Shown: positions 7,279 to 14,449 of the stretch, one piece after another
Layout: every line of letters starts with the position of its first letter
How positions within the stretch are numbered: position 1 is the stretch's first letter
NCBI RefSeq assembly: GCF_052115445.1
Contig: NZ_JBFRGR010000028.1
Location: forward strand, 20,735 to 84,734
DNA: 64,000 bases
Direction of reading: 5' to 3'
Source of the DNA: Paenibacillus_E sp052115445
GTDB taxonomy: Bacteria > Bacillota > Bacilli > Paenibacillales > NBRC-103111
Position numbers and translations under genes: made by a program
The notes under the pieces: generated by a model
Told to the model about the DNA's origin: nothing
The model's input: the letters and a program-made list of their open reading frames with translations, nothing else
Database searches by the model: none

Positions 7279-10278
7279 ATGATAAAAGAGAACGAGATCG
7301 TAAGTTTGATGCAAGAAGAGGCTTATAAGCCTATGTCCTATAAAGAACTTGAGAAACACTTCGGAATTGGCAGTGCGAATGAGTTTAAGGATTTTATAAA
7401 AATGCTCAATCAATTAGAAGAAAGCGGCCATATCGTAAGGAGCCCCAATGATCGTTATGGCGTTCCTGAACGGATGAATTTGGTGCGAGGCAAGCTGCAG
7501 GCCCATGCGAAGGGTTTTGCATTCTTAATTCCTGAAGACCGTGAACACCCGGACGTATACATTAATGCACACGACCTAAATACAGCGATGAACGGCGATA
7601 TCGTATTCGTGAAAGTCACATCGCGCAGCCAAGGCGGCGGCCGTCTAGAAGGCGAAGTTGTACGTGTGATTACACGGGCGAACTCGCAGATCGTTGGCGT
7701 TTTTCAAAGCCAAGATACGTATGCCTTCGTCATTGCAGATGATAAACGGGTGACAAGAGATATTTTCATCCCGCAGCATGCTTTTATGGGAGCAGTCTCT
7801 GGACAAAAGGTCGTCGTGAAAATTGTGAATTATCCAGAAGGCCGTTCCGCGGCTGAGGGTGAAGTGATTGAGATTCTGGGTCATAAGGATGATCCAGGTG
7901 TCGATATTTTGGCGATCATACGCAAACATCAATTGCCGGAGGCGTTCCAACCAGAAGTTTTGGCGGAAGCAGAAGCGGCGCCAGATTCGATTACAGAAGA
8001 AGAAATCATCGGGCAAGGTCGTCGTGATCTTCGTGCGAAAACCATTGTAACGATTGATGGTGAAGATGCCAAGGATTTGGATGATGCTGTGAATGTGGAG
8101 CTTTTGGACAATGGGAACGTTCGACTTGGCGTGCATATTGCCGATGTGAGTTACTATGTGCGAGAAGGTACGGCACTTGATATTGAAGCTTACAATCGCG
8201 GATGCTCCGTGTATTTGACCGATCGTGTGATTCCGATGCTGCCTCACCGTTTATCGAACGGGATTTGTTCGTTGAACCCGCAAGTAGACCGGTTGACCAT
8301 GTCGTGTGAAATGGAATTTGACGCGGATTTGAAGGTCGTTAATCATGAGATTTTCACCAGTGTCATCAAAACAAAAGAACGAATGACCTATACGAATGTA
8401 CGCAAGCTGCTGACAGGTGAGGCAGAGCCAGAAATCGTGGAGAAATATGCGTATTTAATGGAAGACTTCAAACGGATGGAAGAACTAGCAGCTAGATTGC
8501 GTTCCAGACGGATGAAGCGCGGTGCGATTGATTTCGACTTTGAAGAGTCTAAGATCCTCGTAGATGCGGATGGTAAGCCAACTGATATTGTCAAAAGAGA
8601 GCGCTCTGTCGCTGAAATGATGATCGAGGAGTTCATGCTAGCCGCCAATGAGACGGTTGCTGAGCATTTCTCATGGTTGAAAGTGCCGTTCTTGTATCGC
8701 GTGCATGAGGATCCGGATTCCGAGAAATTGATGAACTTCATGGAGTTCGTTACAACCTTTGGCTATGCGATGCGTGGCGGTAAAGGTGGGGCAATTCATG
8801 CGCGTTCCTTGCAGGCTTTGTTAGAAGATATTAAGGGAACACCGGAAGAAACCGTGATTAGTAAAGTGATGCTGCGCTCAATGAAGCAGGCTAAGTATGA
8901 TGCACAGAGTTTGGGCCATTTTGGCCTAGCTGCGGAGTTTTATTCCCATTTCACCTCACCGATTCGTCGTTATCCGGATTTGGTTATCCATCGGGTTATT
9001 CGTGAAGTGTTGGAGAATGGTGGCACCCTTCCAGATAAACGACATGATTATTTAGCTTCGCGTATGAACGATATTGCCCAGCAGTCCTCCGAGCGTGAGC
9101 GTGTTGCTGTTGATGCAGAACGTGATACAGAAGCTTTGAAGAAAGCACAGTACATGCTGGATAAAGTTGGTGAGGAGTTCGAGGGTATTATCTCGAGCGT
9201 GACGGGCTTCGGTATGTTCATTGAGTTAGACAACACAGTTGAAGGCTTAATTCGATTGAGTGATTTGACGGATGATTACTACAATCATCATGAGAAGCAA
9301 CATGCTCTAATTGGTGAGCGTACCTCCAAAATTTATCGACTTGGCGACAGCATTAAGGTGCGCGTTGCGCGCGTGAGTATGGAAGATCATACGATTGATT
9401 TTGAATTGTTGGATATGAAGCCTCGCAAAGAGGGGGCATTTAACCGCGGCGGCGGTGGTGGAGGCAAGTTCAAAGGTGCAGGCGGGTTTAAAGGTTTCCG
9501 TGGTAAGTCGGATAACGGCAGATCTGGTCGGCCAGAAAAGGGCAAGGGTGGAACGAACGGTAGACCTGAGAAGGGCAAAGGCGGGTACAAAGGTAAAGGT
9601 GGCTTTGCGAAGGCGCAACCTGTGGTTGGGCAAGGTGGGACTGCGAACCAAACAACCGGGAATCCAGGGACACGTGGAGACTCAGGGACAGGTCAAGGGA
9701 AGAAGCGTGGGCGTGGCGATAATGGTGCTGCTCGTCGGATCGAGATGGCTGCTCCCGGGGCTGCCGAAGGCGCTGTTGGTACAGAGGGCGCGGCAGGAAC
9801 AGAGAGAGGTCGTAGAAGATCTAGGGGTAAGGGCGGCCAGGGGCAGGGCCAAAAAAGAGCTGAGGGCTTTGCTGGAAGTGGAGATGGCAAAGCAGAGAAC
9901 ATTGCTGGTATTGGAACTGGTGAAGGTCAAGGTGGAGCCTTCCAAGGTAATTCAGCAGGTCAAGGGAAATCACGCCGCGGCAAGGGTGGTAGTAAGCCTT
10001 GGAGCGACAAGCGCGAAAAAGGCGGAAAGATTGGCGAAGGCGGCAGCTTGCGCCAACGATTGCAGTCAGTCGGCGCAGGGCGGACTGATAGCGGGGTTGG
10101 CCAAGGCGGCGAGCGTGGCCGTGGGGTTTCGCTTGGGGGCGAAGCCCAAGCGGGCGGTGGCGGTAGCGCTGCATCGGAGCGCAGCGGCATGGATTGGGCG
10201 AGCGGCGTGAACGCGCTCGCCAAGGGCGGTCGTCGCCGGAGCGACGACGGCGATGGTAGCAAGAAGCGGCGGAGATAG
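7279..10278 (+). CDS. rnr: Ribonuclease R with a very long Gly/Arg/Lys-rich tail
   Basis: A processive 3'-5' exoribonuclease for structured RNA; it degrades defective messages released by trans-translation, which fits its position before smpB and ssrA. Domain order: N-terminal winged helix (1-70), cold-shock/OB domains (about 75-230), RNB catalytic domain with GEDAKDLDDAVNVE (metal aspartates near 260-270), RVHEDPD and FTSPIRRYPDLVIHR, then S1 domain (about 630-710). From about residue 715 to the end, some 285 residues are low-complexity G, R, K, Q with RGG-like pieces (FNRGGGGGGKFKG, GRGDNG, GERGRG). Common RNase R proteins have a much shorter basic tail. ATG 7279 is preferred over GTG 7273 because AAGGTG (7263-7268) is 10 nt away rather than 4. 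The 14-bp terminator stem overlaps its last codons. Confidence 0.96.
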   Translation: MIKENEIVSLMQEEAYKPMSYKELEKHFGIGSANEFKDFIKMLNQLEESGHIVRSPNDRYGVPERMNLVRGKLQAHAKGFAFLIPEDREHPDVYINAHDLNTAMNGDIVFVKVTSRSQGGGRLEGEVVRVITRANSQIVGVFQSQDTYAFVIADDKRVTRDIFIPQHAFMGAVSGQKVVVKIVNYPEGRSAAEGEVIEILGHKDDPGVDILAIIRKHQLPEAFQPEVLAEAEAAPDSITEEEIIGQGRRDLRAKTIVTIDGEDAKDLDDAVNVELLDNGNVRLGVHIADVSYYVREGTALDIEAYNRGCSVYLTDRVIPMLPHRLSNGICSLNPQVDRLTMSCEMEFDADLKVVNHEIFTSVIKTKERMTYTNVRKLLTGEAEPEIVEKYAYLMEDFKRMEELAARLRSRRMKRGAIDFDFEESKILVDADGKPTDIVKRERSVAEMMIEEFMLAANETVAEHFSWLKVPFLYRVHEDPDSEKLMNFMEFVTTFGYAMRGGKGGAIHARSLQALLEDIKGTPEETVISKVMLRSMKQAKYDAQSLGHFGLAAEFYSHFTSPIRRYPDLVIHRVIREVLENGGTLPDKRHDYLASRMNDIAQQSSERERVAVDAERDTEALKKAQYMLDKVGEEFEGIISSVTGFGMFIELDNTVEGLIRLSDLTDDYYNHHEKQHALIGERTSKIYRLGDSIKVRVARVSMEDHTIDFELLDMKPRKEGAFNRGGGGGGKFKGAGGFKGFRGKSDNGRSGRPEKGKGGTNGRPEKGKGGYKGKGGFAKAQPVVGQGGTANQTTGNPGTRGDSGTGQGKKRGRGDNGAARRIEMAAPGAAEGAVGTEGAAGTERGRRRSRGKGGQGQGQKRAEGFAGSGDGKAENIAGIGTGEGQGGAFQGNSAGQGKSRRGKGGSKPWSDKREKGGKIGEGGSLRQRLQSVGAGRTDSGVGQGGERGRGVSLGGEAQAGGGGSAASERSGMDWASGVNALAKGGRRRSDDGDGSKKRRR

Positions 10279-10296
10279 TCGCCGCTTCTTGCTTTT
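10258..10296 (+). terminator. Terminator embedded in the end of rnr
   Basis: A perfect 14-bp stem (10258-10271 with 10280-10293, 8-nt loop) is followed by a short T run. The left arm encodes the last Ser-Lys-Lys-Arg-Arg-Arg codons, and the TAG stop (10276-10278) lies in the loop. Confidence 0.85.
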
Positions 10297-10339
10297 CGGG
10301 CTTGATCTTGCTACAATAGGTTGCACATTGTAGCAAGAT
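10289..10339 (+). promoter_or_regulatory. smpB promoter overlapping a perfect palindrome
   Basis: TTGCTT (10289-10294), 17 nt, TACAAT (10312-10317). The -35 lies in the rnr terminator arm and the -10 lies in the left arm of a perfect 13-bp inverted repeat (10305-10317 with 10327-10339, 9-nt loop). The palindrome could be an operator or a second hairpin for read-through transcripts. Confidence 0.45.
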
Positions 10340-10375
10340 TTACCTGCATTTTAGCGTGCGGGAGGAGGATCTCAC

Positions 10376-10858
10376 GTGGCAACTAAAAAGGCTGATGGCA
10401 AACTACTCGCTCAGAATAAAAAGGCTTCACACGATTATTTCATTGAAGATACGTATGAATGCGGTCTTGTCCTGACTGGCACGGAGATCAAATCCTTACG
10501 GGCAGGTAAAGCCAACATTGGCGACAGCTTTTCGACGATTCGGAATGGCGAAGCATTTGTACATAATATGCACATTAGCCCTTTCGAACAAGGGAACCGC
10601 AGCAATCCGGAAGATCCTACACGGACGCGGAAGCTATTGTTGAAGAAAGTACAAATCGCCAAAATACTAGGCCAGGCTAAGCAAGAAGGCTATACGGTCG
10701 TTCCATTGAAAGTGTACATCCGGAATGGCTACGCGAAGCTTCTTATTGGCATTGGTAAAGGGAAGAAACAATACGACAAGCGTGAGTCTGCTGCCAAGAA
10801 AGATGCACAGCGCGATATTCAACGCGCATTGCGTGAGAAGCAGAAGATTGCCAGATAG
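10376..10858 (+). CDS. smpB: tmRNA-binding protein SmpB
   Basis: SmpB binds tmRNA and places it in the A site of stalled ribosomes so that tagging can start. The 160-aa product has the OB-fold core with YECGLVLTGTEIKSLRAGKANI, the tmRNA-binding LLLKKVQIAKI and PLKVYIRNGYAKLLIGIGKGKK segments, and the basic C-terminal tail KRESAAKKDAQRDIQRALREK that enters the ribosomal decoding channel. It starts with GTG 10376 behind GGAGGAGG (10361-10368). Its RNA partner ssrA begins about 165 bp downstream in the same direction. Confidence 0.98.
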   Translation: MATKKADGKLLAQNKKASHDYFIEDTYECGLVLTGTEIKSLRAGKANIGDSFSTIRNGEAFVHNMHISPFEQGNRSNPEDPTRTRKLLLKKVQIAKILGQAKQEGYTVVPLKVYIRNGYAKLLIGIGKGKKQYDKRESAAKKDAQRDIQRALREKQKIAR

Positions 10859-10904
10859 CTTGGGTGTATTGGAAGGTAACACCTTGTCTTCCATGAACCT
10901 AGTG

Positions 10905-10933
10905 TTCATATTTCATCAGCTTAATGGTATACT
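10905..10933 (+). promoter_or_regulatory. Promoter for ssrA
   Basis: TTCATA (10905-10910), 17 nt, TATACT (10928-10933). Predicted transcription starts near 10940, leaving an 85-nt precursor leader. That leader contains a hairpin (about 10991-11018) and would be removed by RNase P before the mature 5' end at 11025. Confidence 0.55.
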
Positions 10934-11024
10934 AGTAAATGTAACGAAGAGATTTCAAGTGTAACTTGGCTCTACAGCTTGTCCTTTTAACCTTCACCGT
11001 CTCTGACGGTTACGAAGGCAATCC

Positions 11025-11386
11025 GGGGGTGTTCTTGGATTCGACGGGGATAGTTTGAGCGCGGGTTGCGGGTAGTGGGGCCGCGTCCACTATAAAACGC
11101 TAAAGCCTATTAAATGGCAAAACACAAAACAACTACGCTTTAGCAGCTTAATAACCTGTTAGCGTGCTTCTACTCAGCATCGCCCATGTGACTGGGATAG
11201 GGGCTCAACTATAGTGGGATACGACGTTTGGTCTCCGCCTGGGGTCGGACGTAGGAAGACAATCAGGCTGACCCAACGCATAGCCGGTTACGGGGCGATG
11301 CTCGGGTGACATCAAAACTGTGACTACACCCGTAGATGCCTGTGTGGCAATATTTTCGGACAGGGGTTCGACTCCCCTCACCTCCA
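11025..11386 (+). ncRNA. ssrA: Transfer-messenger RNA (tmRNA)
   Basis: The mature RNA is about 362 nt. The 5' GGGGGTG (11025-11031) pairs with CACCTCC (11379-11385); A11386 is the discriminator and CCA is not encoded. The tRNA-like half has the T-arm with GGTTCGACTCC near the 3' end and the GATTCGACGGGGAT D-loop-like 5' block. The resume codon is GGC at 11116; the reading frame gives GKTQNNYALAA followed by TAATAA (11149-11154), so the full tag is Ala plus GKTQNNYALAA, ending in the ALAA degron recognised by ClpXP. Pseudoknot segments follow. It lies downstream of smpB, its protein partner. Confidence 0.97.
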
Positions 11387-11431
11387 TACAAAGAAGAACG
11401 CACCCATTGAGGGTGCTTTTTCTTTTGTATG
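11385..11431 (+). terminator. Bidirectional terminator after ssrA
   Basis: The core stem GCACCC/GGGTGC (11400-11405 with 11411-11416, loop ATTGA) is flanked by A-rich and T-rich arms (CATACAAAGAAGAA against TTTTTCTTTTGTATG). It is thus an extended palindrome that could end transcripts from both sides. Confidence 0.8.
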
Positions 11432-11604
11432 GGTGATTAGGAGTTGAACCCCTCGAGGGTTCGCCCGCACGGACTGGAGCGTGAGCGGAGGGAGCACGGC
11501 ATTGAAATGTACCACTAGGGTAGTCATCGGTGAGCAGATGGACATTTCAATACTCCCATTACTTCCACATGCAAAATCCACAACCGAATGAGGTTGTGGA
11601 TTTT
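11424..11604. other. Palindromic non-coding element with an inverted copy of the tmRNA 3' end
   Basis: No gene is visible. The left part (11424-11455) is an imperfect reverse complement of the last 35-45 nt of tmRNA (T-arm, acceptor and following bases). An inner perfect 10-bp inverted repeat (ATTGAAATGT and ACATTTCAAT, ends near 11494 and 11552) brackets a further folded segment. The outer ends (ATGGGTGATTAGGAG near 11430 and CTCCCATTACTTCCACAT near 11553-11570) also pair imperfectly. A perfect 13-bp A/T-flanked hairpin (11573-11585 with 11592-11604) closes the segment. It could be a structured RNA, or debris from element insertion at ssrA. Confidence 0.4.
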
Positions 11605-11879
11605 TGCTATTGAGAAGCTGGATGTACTACAAAAGTAAATGTAATCAATATATTCGAAAGTAATATATACAAAATATAGAAACTAAATAATTGTTCGGGA
11701 TGAGCAACTGGAATTTCCACCCCACAAGAAATTGCATCCACAAAACGAAATAAGCCAGAATCCGAATAAATTCAGACTGGCTCATTTTAGTTTACAAGAC
11801 GTTTAATCTGGTCTCAAAGAACTCTTCTATCTCTTTAATAATTTTTTGAGATTCAGTGATTTTTTTAAAGGTTAATTTA
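11605..11879. other. AT-rich intergenic stretch with one hairpin
   Basis: I see no reading frame with a ribosome site. The only clear structure is a hairpin with AGCCAG (11753-11758) pairing with CTGGCT (11777-11782), further helped by GAAT/ATTC inside, followed by CATTTTAG; it may be a weak terminator. Composition is clearly more AT-rich than the region left of ssrA. Confidence 0.4.
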
Positions 11880-11912
11880 TTGACTATTCTAATTAACTAA
11901 GTTATCTTAGTT
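11880..11912 (+). promoter_or_regulatory. Promoter with overlapping palindromic operator for the caspase island
   Basis: TTGACT (11880-11885), 17-nt spacer, TATCTT (11903-11908). A perfect dyad, AACTAAG (11895-11901) and CTTAGTT (11906-11912) with a 4-bp centre, covers the -10, the usual place for a repressor site. The winged-helix-like product encoded 28 bp downstream is the natural candidate repressor (inference). Confidence 0.55.
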
Positions 11913-11939
11913 GTATATTGAATGATTGGAGAAACCATA

Positions 11940-12491
11940 GTGAAAAAACCAGCTTCTGAGATTATTCGTAAAGCTGCATTGAAAATACTGGTAAAATTTC
12001 CAAAAGGGCTAAGCTTGGCTGATTTAAAATTTAAAACAGAGGAAGAATTAAAAGCATCAATTCCACCAGATGGTCAAGGGCACGGGAAATATAGATCATC
12101 GTTATGGGATCTAGAAAAGCGATATCCTGAATTTATTATTAAAGATAATAGTGGAAGGGCTGCGAAATTTGTACCTACCGACAAACTACAAGAGGAAGCA
12201 GTCAACATTAAAGTACCTGTATATGCTCCTACAGCAAGGGAGGTTTTTGAAGAAGAGAAGCGGGCAAGTAGAAGTACTCCATATATGGATTACTTAGCAT
12301 TTAAATCCAAGGTAATGGAGGTAATAGATCTCGTGGAGCGGTTAGAGCTTGGTCATTTTAATATTAGAGCTATTGGAGGCACAAATGACCTAGAGGAAAT
12401 AAAAAACATTACAAAAGCAATGATTTACCTTGAGGGCCTTAGTAATTTGAAGTACACTATGCAGCATGTTCATAAGGATAAATGGTATTAA
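11940..12491 (+). CDS. Putative winged-helix protein of a caspase-linked module
   Basis: A 183-aa protein I do not recognise as a named family. Residues 5-75 read like a winged helix: helices from ASEIIRKAALKILVKFPKGLSLADLK to TEEELK, a recognition-like GKYRSSLWDLEKRYPEF, then a wing (FIIKDNSGRAAKFVP), similar in layout to the N-terminal domains of Mrr-type nucleases and HARE-HTH modules. Residues 100-183 are helical and charged (FEEEKRASRSTPYMDYLAFKSKVMEVIDLVERL). GTG 11940 is chosen over ATG 11922 because GGAG (11928-11931) is 8 nt before it. It lies upstream of the caspase gene, separated by a hairpin. It could be a regulator of the dyad promoter or a sensor/partner of the protease. AT-rich codons suggest transfer. 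Confidence 0.7.
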   Translation: MKKPASEIIRKAALKILVKFPKGLSLADLKFKTEEELKASIPPDGQGHGKYRSSLWDLEKRYPEFIIKDNSGRAAKFVPTDKLQEEAVNIKVPVYAPTAREVFEEEKRASRSTPYMDYLAFKSKVMEVIDLVERLELGHFNIRAIGGTNDLEEIKNITKAMIYLEGLSNLKYTMQHVHKDKWY

Positions 12492-12521
12492 AATAATCGT
12501 GATTCGAAAACGATTATTTTT
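12490..12521 (+). terminator. Attenuator-like hairpin between the winged-helix and caspase genes
   Basis: A perfect 11-bp AT-rich stem (12490-12500 with 12510-12520, 9-nt loop) begins on the TAA stop of the upstream gene and ends in a T run. A weak terminator here would make caspase transcription lower than, or conditional relative to, the first gene. Confidence 0.55.
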
Positions 12522-12542
12522 ATAAGGAGATTATAACAGTAT

Positions 12543-14123
12543 ATGAGATATGCAGTTGTCATAGGTGTTGAAGCATATAAACATAGCAATATTAATTCCG
12601 TTGCATTTGCTACAAATGATGCGATTTCTTTTCAACAAGCAATGCAGCAGAATGGATGCGAAGAAAAAAATATTCATTTATTGGTCAATGAACAAGCCAC
12701 AACTTCCTTTATAATGTCGACACTACAACGATTAGTTTATGAAGTAGAAGAGAATGATGAATTGATTTTCTTTTTTGCAGGCCATGGTGAAATTTGCTCC
12801 GGGCAACAATTTCTGATTACTTATGATACTGCATATTCAAATATTACAAATACGGCTTTAGCACTTGATGAATTATTCGTTCAAATTCGAAACTTCAAAA
12901 GAGTAACAATATTTCTAGATAGTTGCCACAGCGGAATGCCAATAAGTTCACTTCAGCGAGGTAAGGAAACTGTAAAACGTGATCCATTCGAATTATTAAA
13001 AGATTTAGAATATCAAGTTGCTTTTGCTTCTTGTAAAAATGGAGAGAAGTCATACGGAAGCGATATTTTATCACATGGGACATGGACTTATCATGTTGTA
13101 CAAGCTCTTACAGGGAATGCTCCTTCTACAATATACAGGGCTAATGGCGAACTAACTTCATCCTCTCTGCAAGAATATTTATATGAAAATGTACCTTATT
13201 TTGTAAAAAAAGAACACGGTGAAGATAAATCTCAAACACCTTGGTTTTTCGGTGGTTTAACTAGAGAGTTCTTGGTAAGACAGTCAGCTGAGGCCTTAAC
13301 CAAAGCTTCGCAATCTAAAGTAAAGAAAAAAGTAGCTAAACACACAAATACCAGTAAAGTCAAGGTACCTACACTATCAGAATCAATGACAGTAGCACCA
13401 GTTGTATTCAAAGATGATGCAAATATAAACTTAAATATACAATATTTTTATAGTTTGAAGAGAGGTTTTGTTAAAAATTTATCCGGATATAGAGGGGGAC
13501 GAGGAGGACATAATGAACCTACTACTCACAGTAAATCATCTAAAGATTTTTTGGTTAGAATAGCTAAAAATGATATTGAAGAAGAAATCCAGGATTATTT
13601 AAAGCAGATACAAGAAGTGGATATCTATAGAGCCTCTCAAATTTCTGTTGAGCTAACAACTGAATGGGGAAATATTGATTGTAATGAAGATTTTTATATA
13701 CAAGTACTTGTGGAACAAGATGAAATTAATCCCAAAAAATATATCATGAAAAATGAGCTTGTTATCCATTATGGTAAGATCAAAGAATTCCGGGAGGTCT
13801 TAACGAGTTTGTCATTTAGTATTTTTGATAGAGTTGTTTATGCAGTCCCATATAAAAATAATATACGTGAAACACTTCTTTTTTTAGAACAAGAGGCAGC
13901 AGTAAATGACAATGTAATTTACTATTATACTCCTGGTAGTAATAACATTGAAATAACACTGGAAGGATTAGGTGGAAAGCTTATTCTAAGCGAAAGTTCA
14001 AATAACATAGAATTCTATTCCAACAAATCTAAACTTAATGATGTATACGGTGAGTTGCAAATTTTCTTAAGTTCAATACAAAACGCCAAAGTAAAATCTC
14101 TTGTTACAGGAACTTGGAAATGA
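12543..14123 (+). CDS. Caspase-family (C14) protease with an unrecognised C-terminal domain
   Basis: A 526-aa protein. Residues 1-245 form a caspase/metacaspase p20-like domain: the N-terminal strand RYAVVIGVEAYKH, FATNDAISF, the catalytic histidine in FFFAGHGE (near residue 80) and the catalytic cysteine in FLDSCHSG (near residue 125), with SHGTWTYHVVQAL after it. A lysine-rich linker (about 258-280) leads to a C-terminal region (about 285-526) that I cannot match to a family; it contains a Gly/Arg segment LSGYRGGRGGH near 320 and alternating predicted strands. No signal peptide or transmembrane helix. AAGGAGA (12524-12530) is 12 nt before ATG. Prokaryotic caspase-like proteases act as effectors in several antiphage or cell-death systems (family knowledge); that role here is inferred from island context. 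Confidence 0.8.
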   Translation: MRYAVVIGVEAYKHSNINSVAFATNDAISFQQAMQQNGCEEKNIHLLVNEQATTSFIMSTLQRLVYEVEENDELIFFFAGHGEICSGQQFLITYDTAYSNITNTALALDELFVQIRNFKRVTIFLDSCHSGMPISSLQRGKETVKRDPFELLKDLEYQVAFASCKNGEKSYGSDILSHGTWTYHVVQALTGNAPSTIYRANGELTSSSLQEYLYENVPYFVKKEHGEDKSQTPWFFGGLTREFLVRQSAEALTKASQSKVKKKVAKHTNTSKVKVPTLSESMTVAPVVFKDDANINLNIQYFYSLKRGFVKNLSGYRGGRGGHNEPTTHSKSSKDFLVRIAKNDIEEEIQDYLKQIQEVDIYRASQISVELTTEWGNIDCNEDFYIQVLVEQDEINPKKYIMKNELVIHYGKIKEFREVLTSLSFSIFDRVVYAVPYKNNIRETLLFLEQEAAVNDNVIYYYTPGSNNIEITLEGLGGKLILSESSNNIEFYSNKSKLNDVYGELQIFLSSIQNAKVKSLVTGTWK

Positions 14124-14449
14124 TGATTTAAAAATTGGGAATATCTTATAGAAATAACCACGCGATGTTTTCTCGCATACCCAGAGTCAATGGGATACTT
14201 TGTCCGGTAGCATAGGTATTGGGTCCCTTTTGTTCAGTTATCAGAGAATTGTGGATTTGCTGATCCTCAGCTCACTTCCGTAAAGACACTCATTCGGGTG
14301 TCTTTGTTTTTATGGTGATCGGAGCCTTGAGCAGCTTTTCCCACGAATTCAACCTGTAGCCTCACGAGCAAAAAATAAAGGATTCACCTCACTTTTTGTC
14401 GAAATTTCTTATAAGGAAATGCTTGCAATAAGTAAGGAGACCAAGGTCG
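14124..14449. other. Intergenic region after the caspase gene, with terminator
   Basis: No gene seen. A good terminator (AAAGACAC 14282-14289 with GTGTCTTT 14298-14305, then GTTTTT) lies about 160 bp after the caspase stop. The sequence from the terminator into 14310-14335 (GGGTGTCTTT, TATGGTGAT, GGAG, TTGAGC) resembles imperfectly the segment right of the ssrA terminator (11411-11453), which may mark the island borders. AAGGAG at 14433-14438 serves the next gene. Confidence 0.5.

Noticed and set aside
11205..11581. Short minus-strand frames over ssrA and downstream
   Set aside because: They overlap tmRNA and palindromic DNA and lack start signals.
11424..11604. A tRNA gene on the minus strand
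   Set aside because: A T-arm-like GGTTCAACTCC is present, but no anticodon arm or matching acceptor stem can be built.
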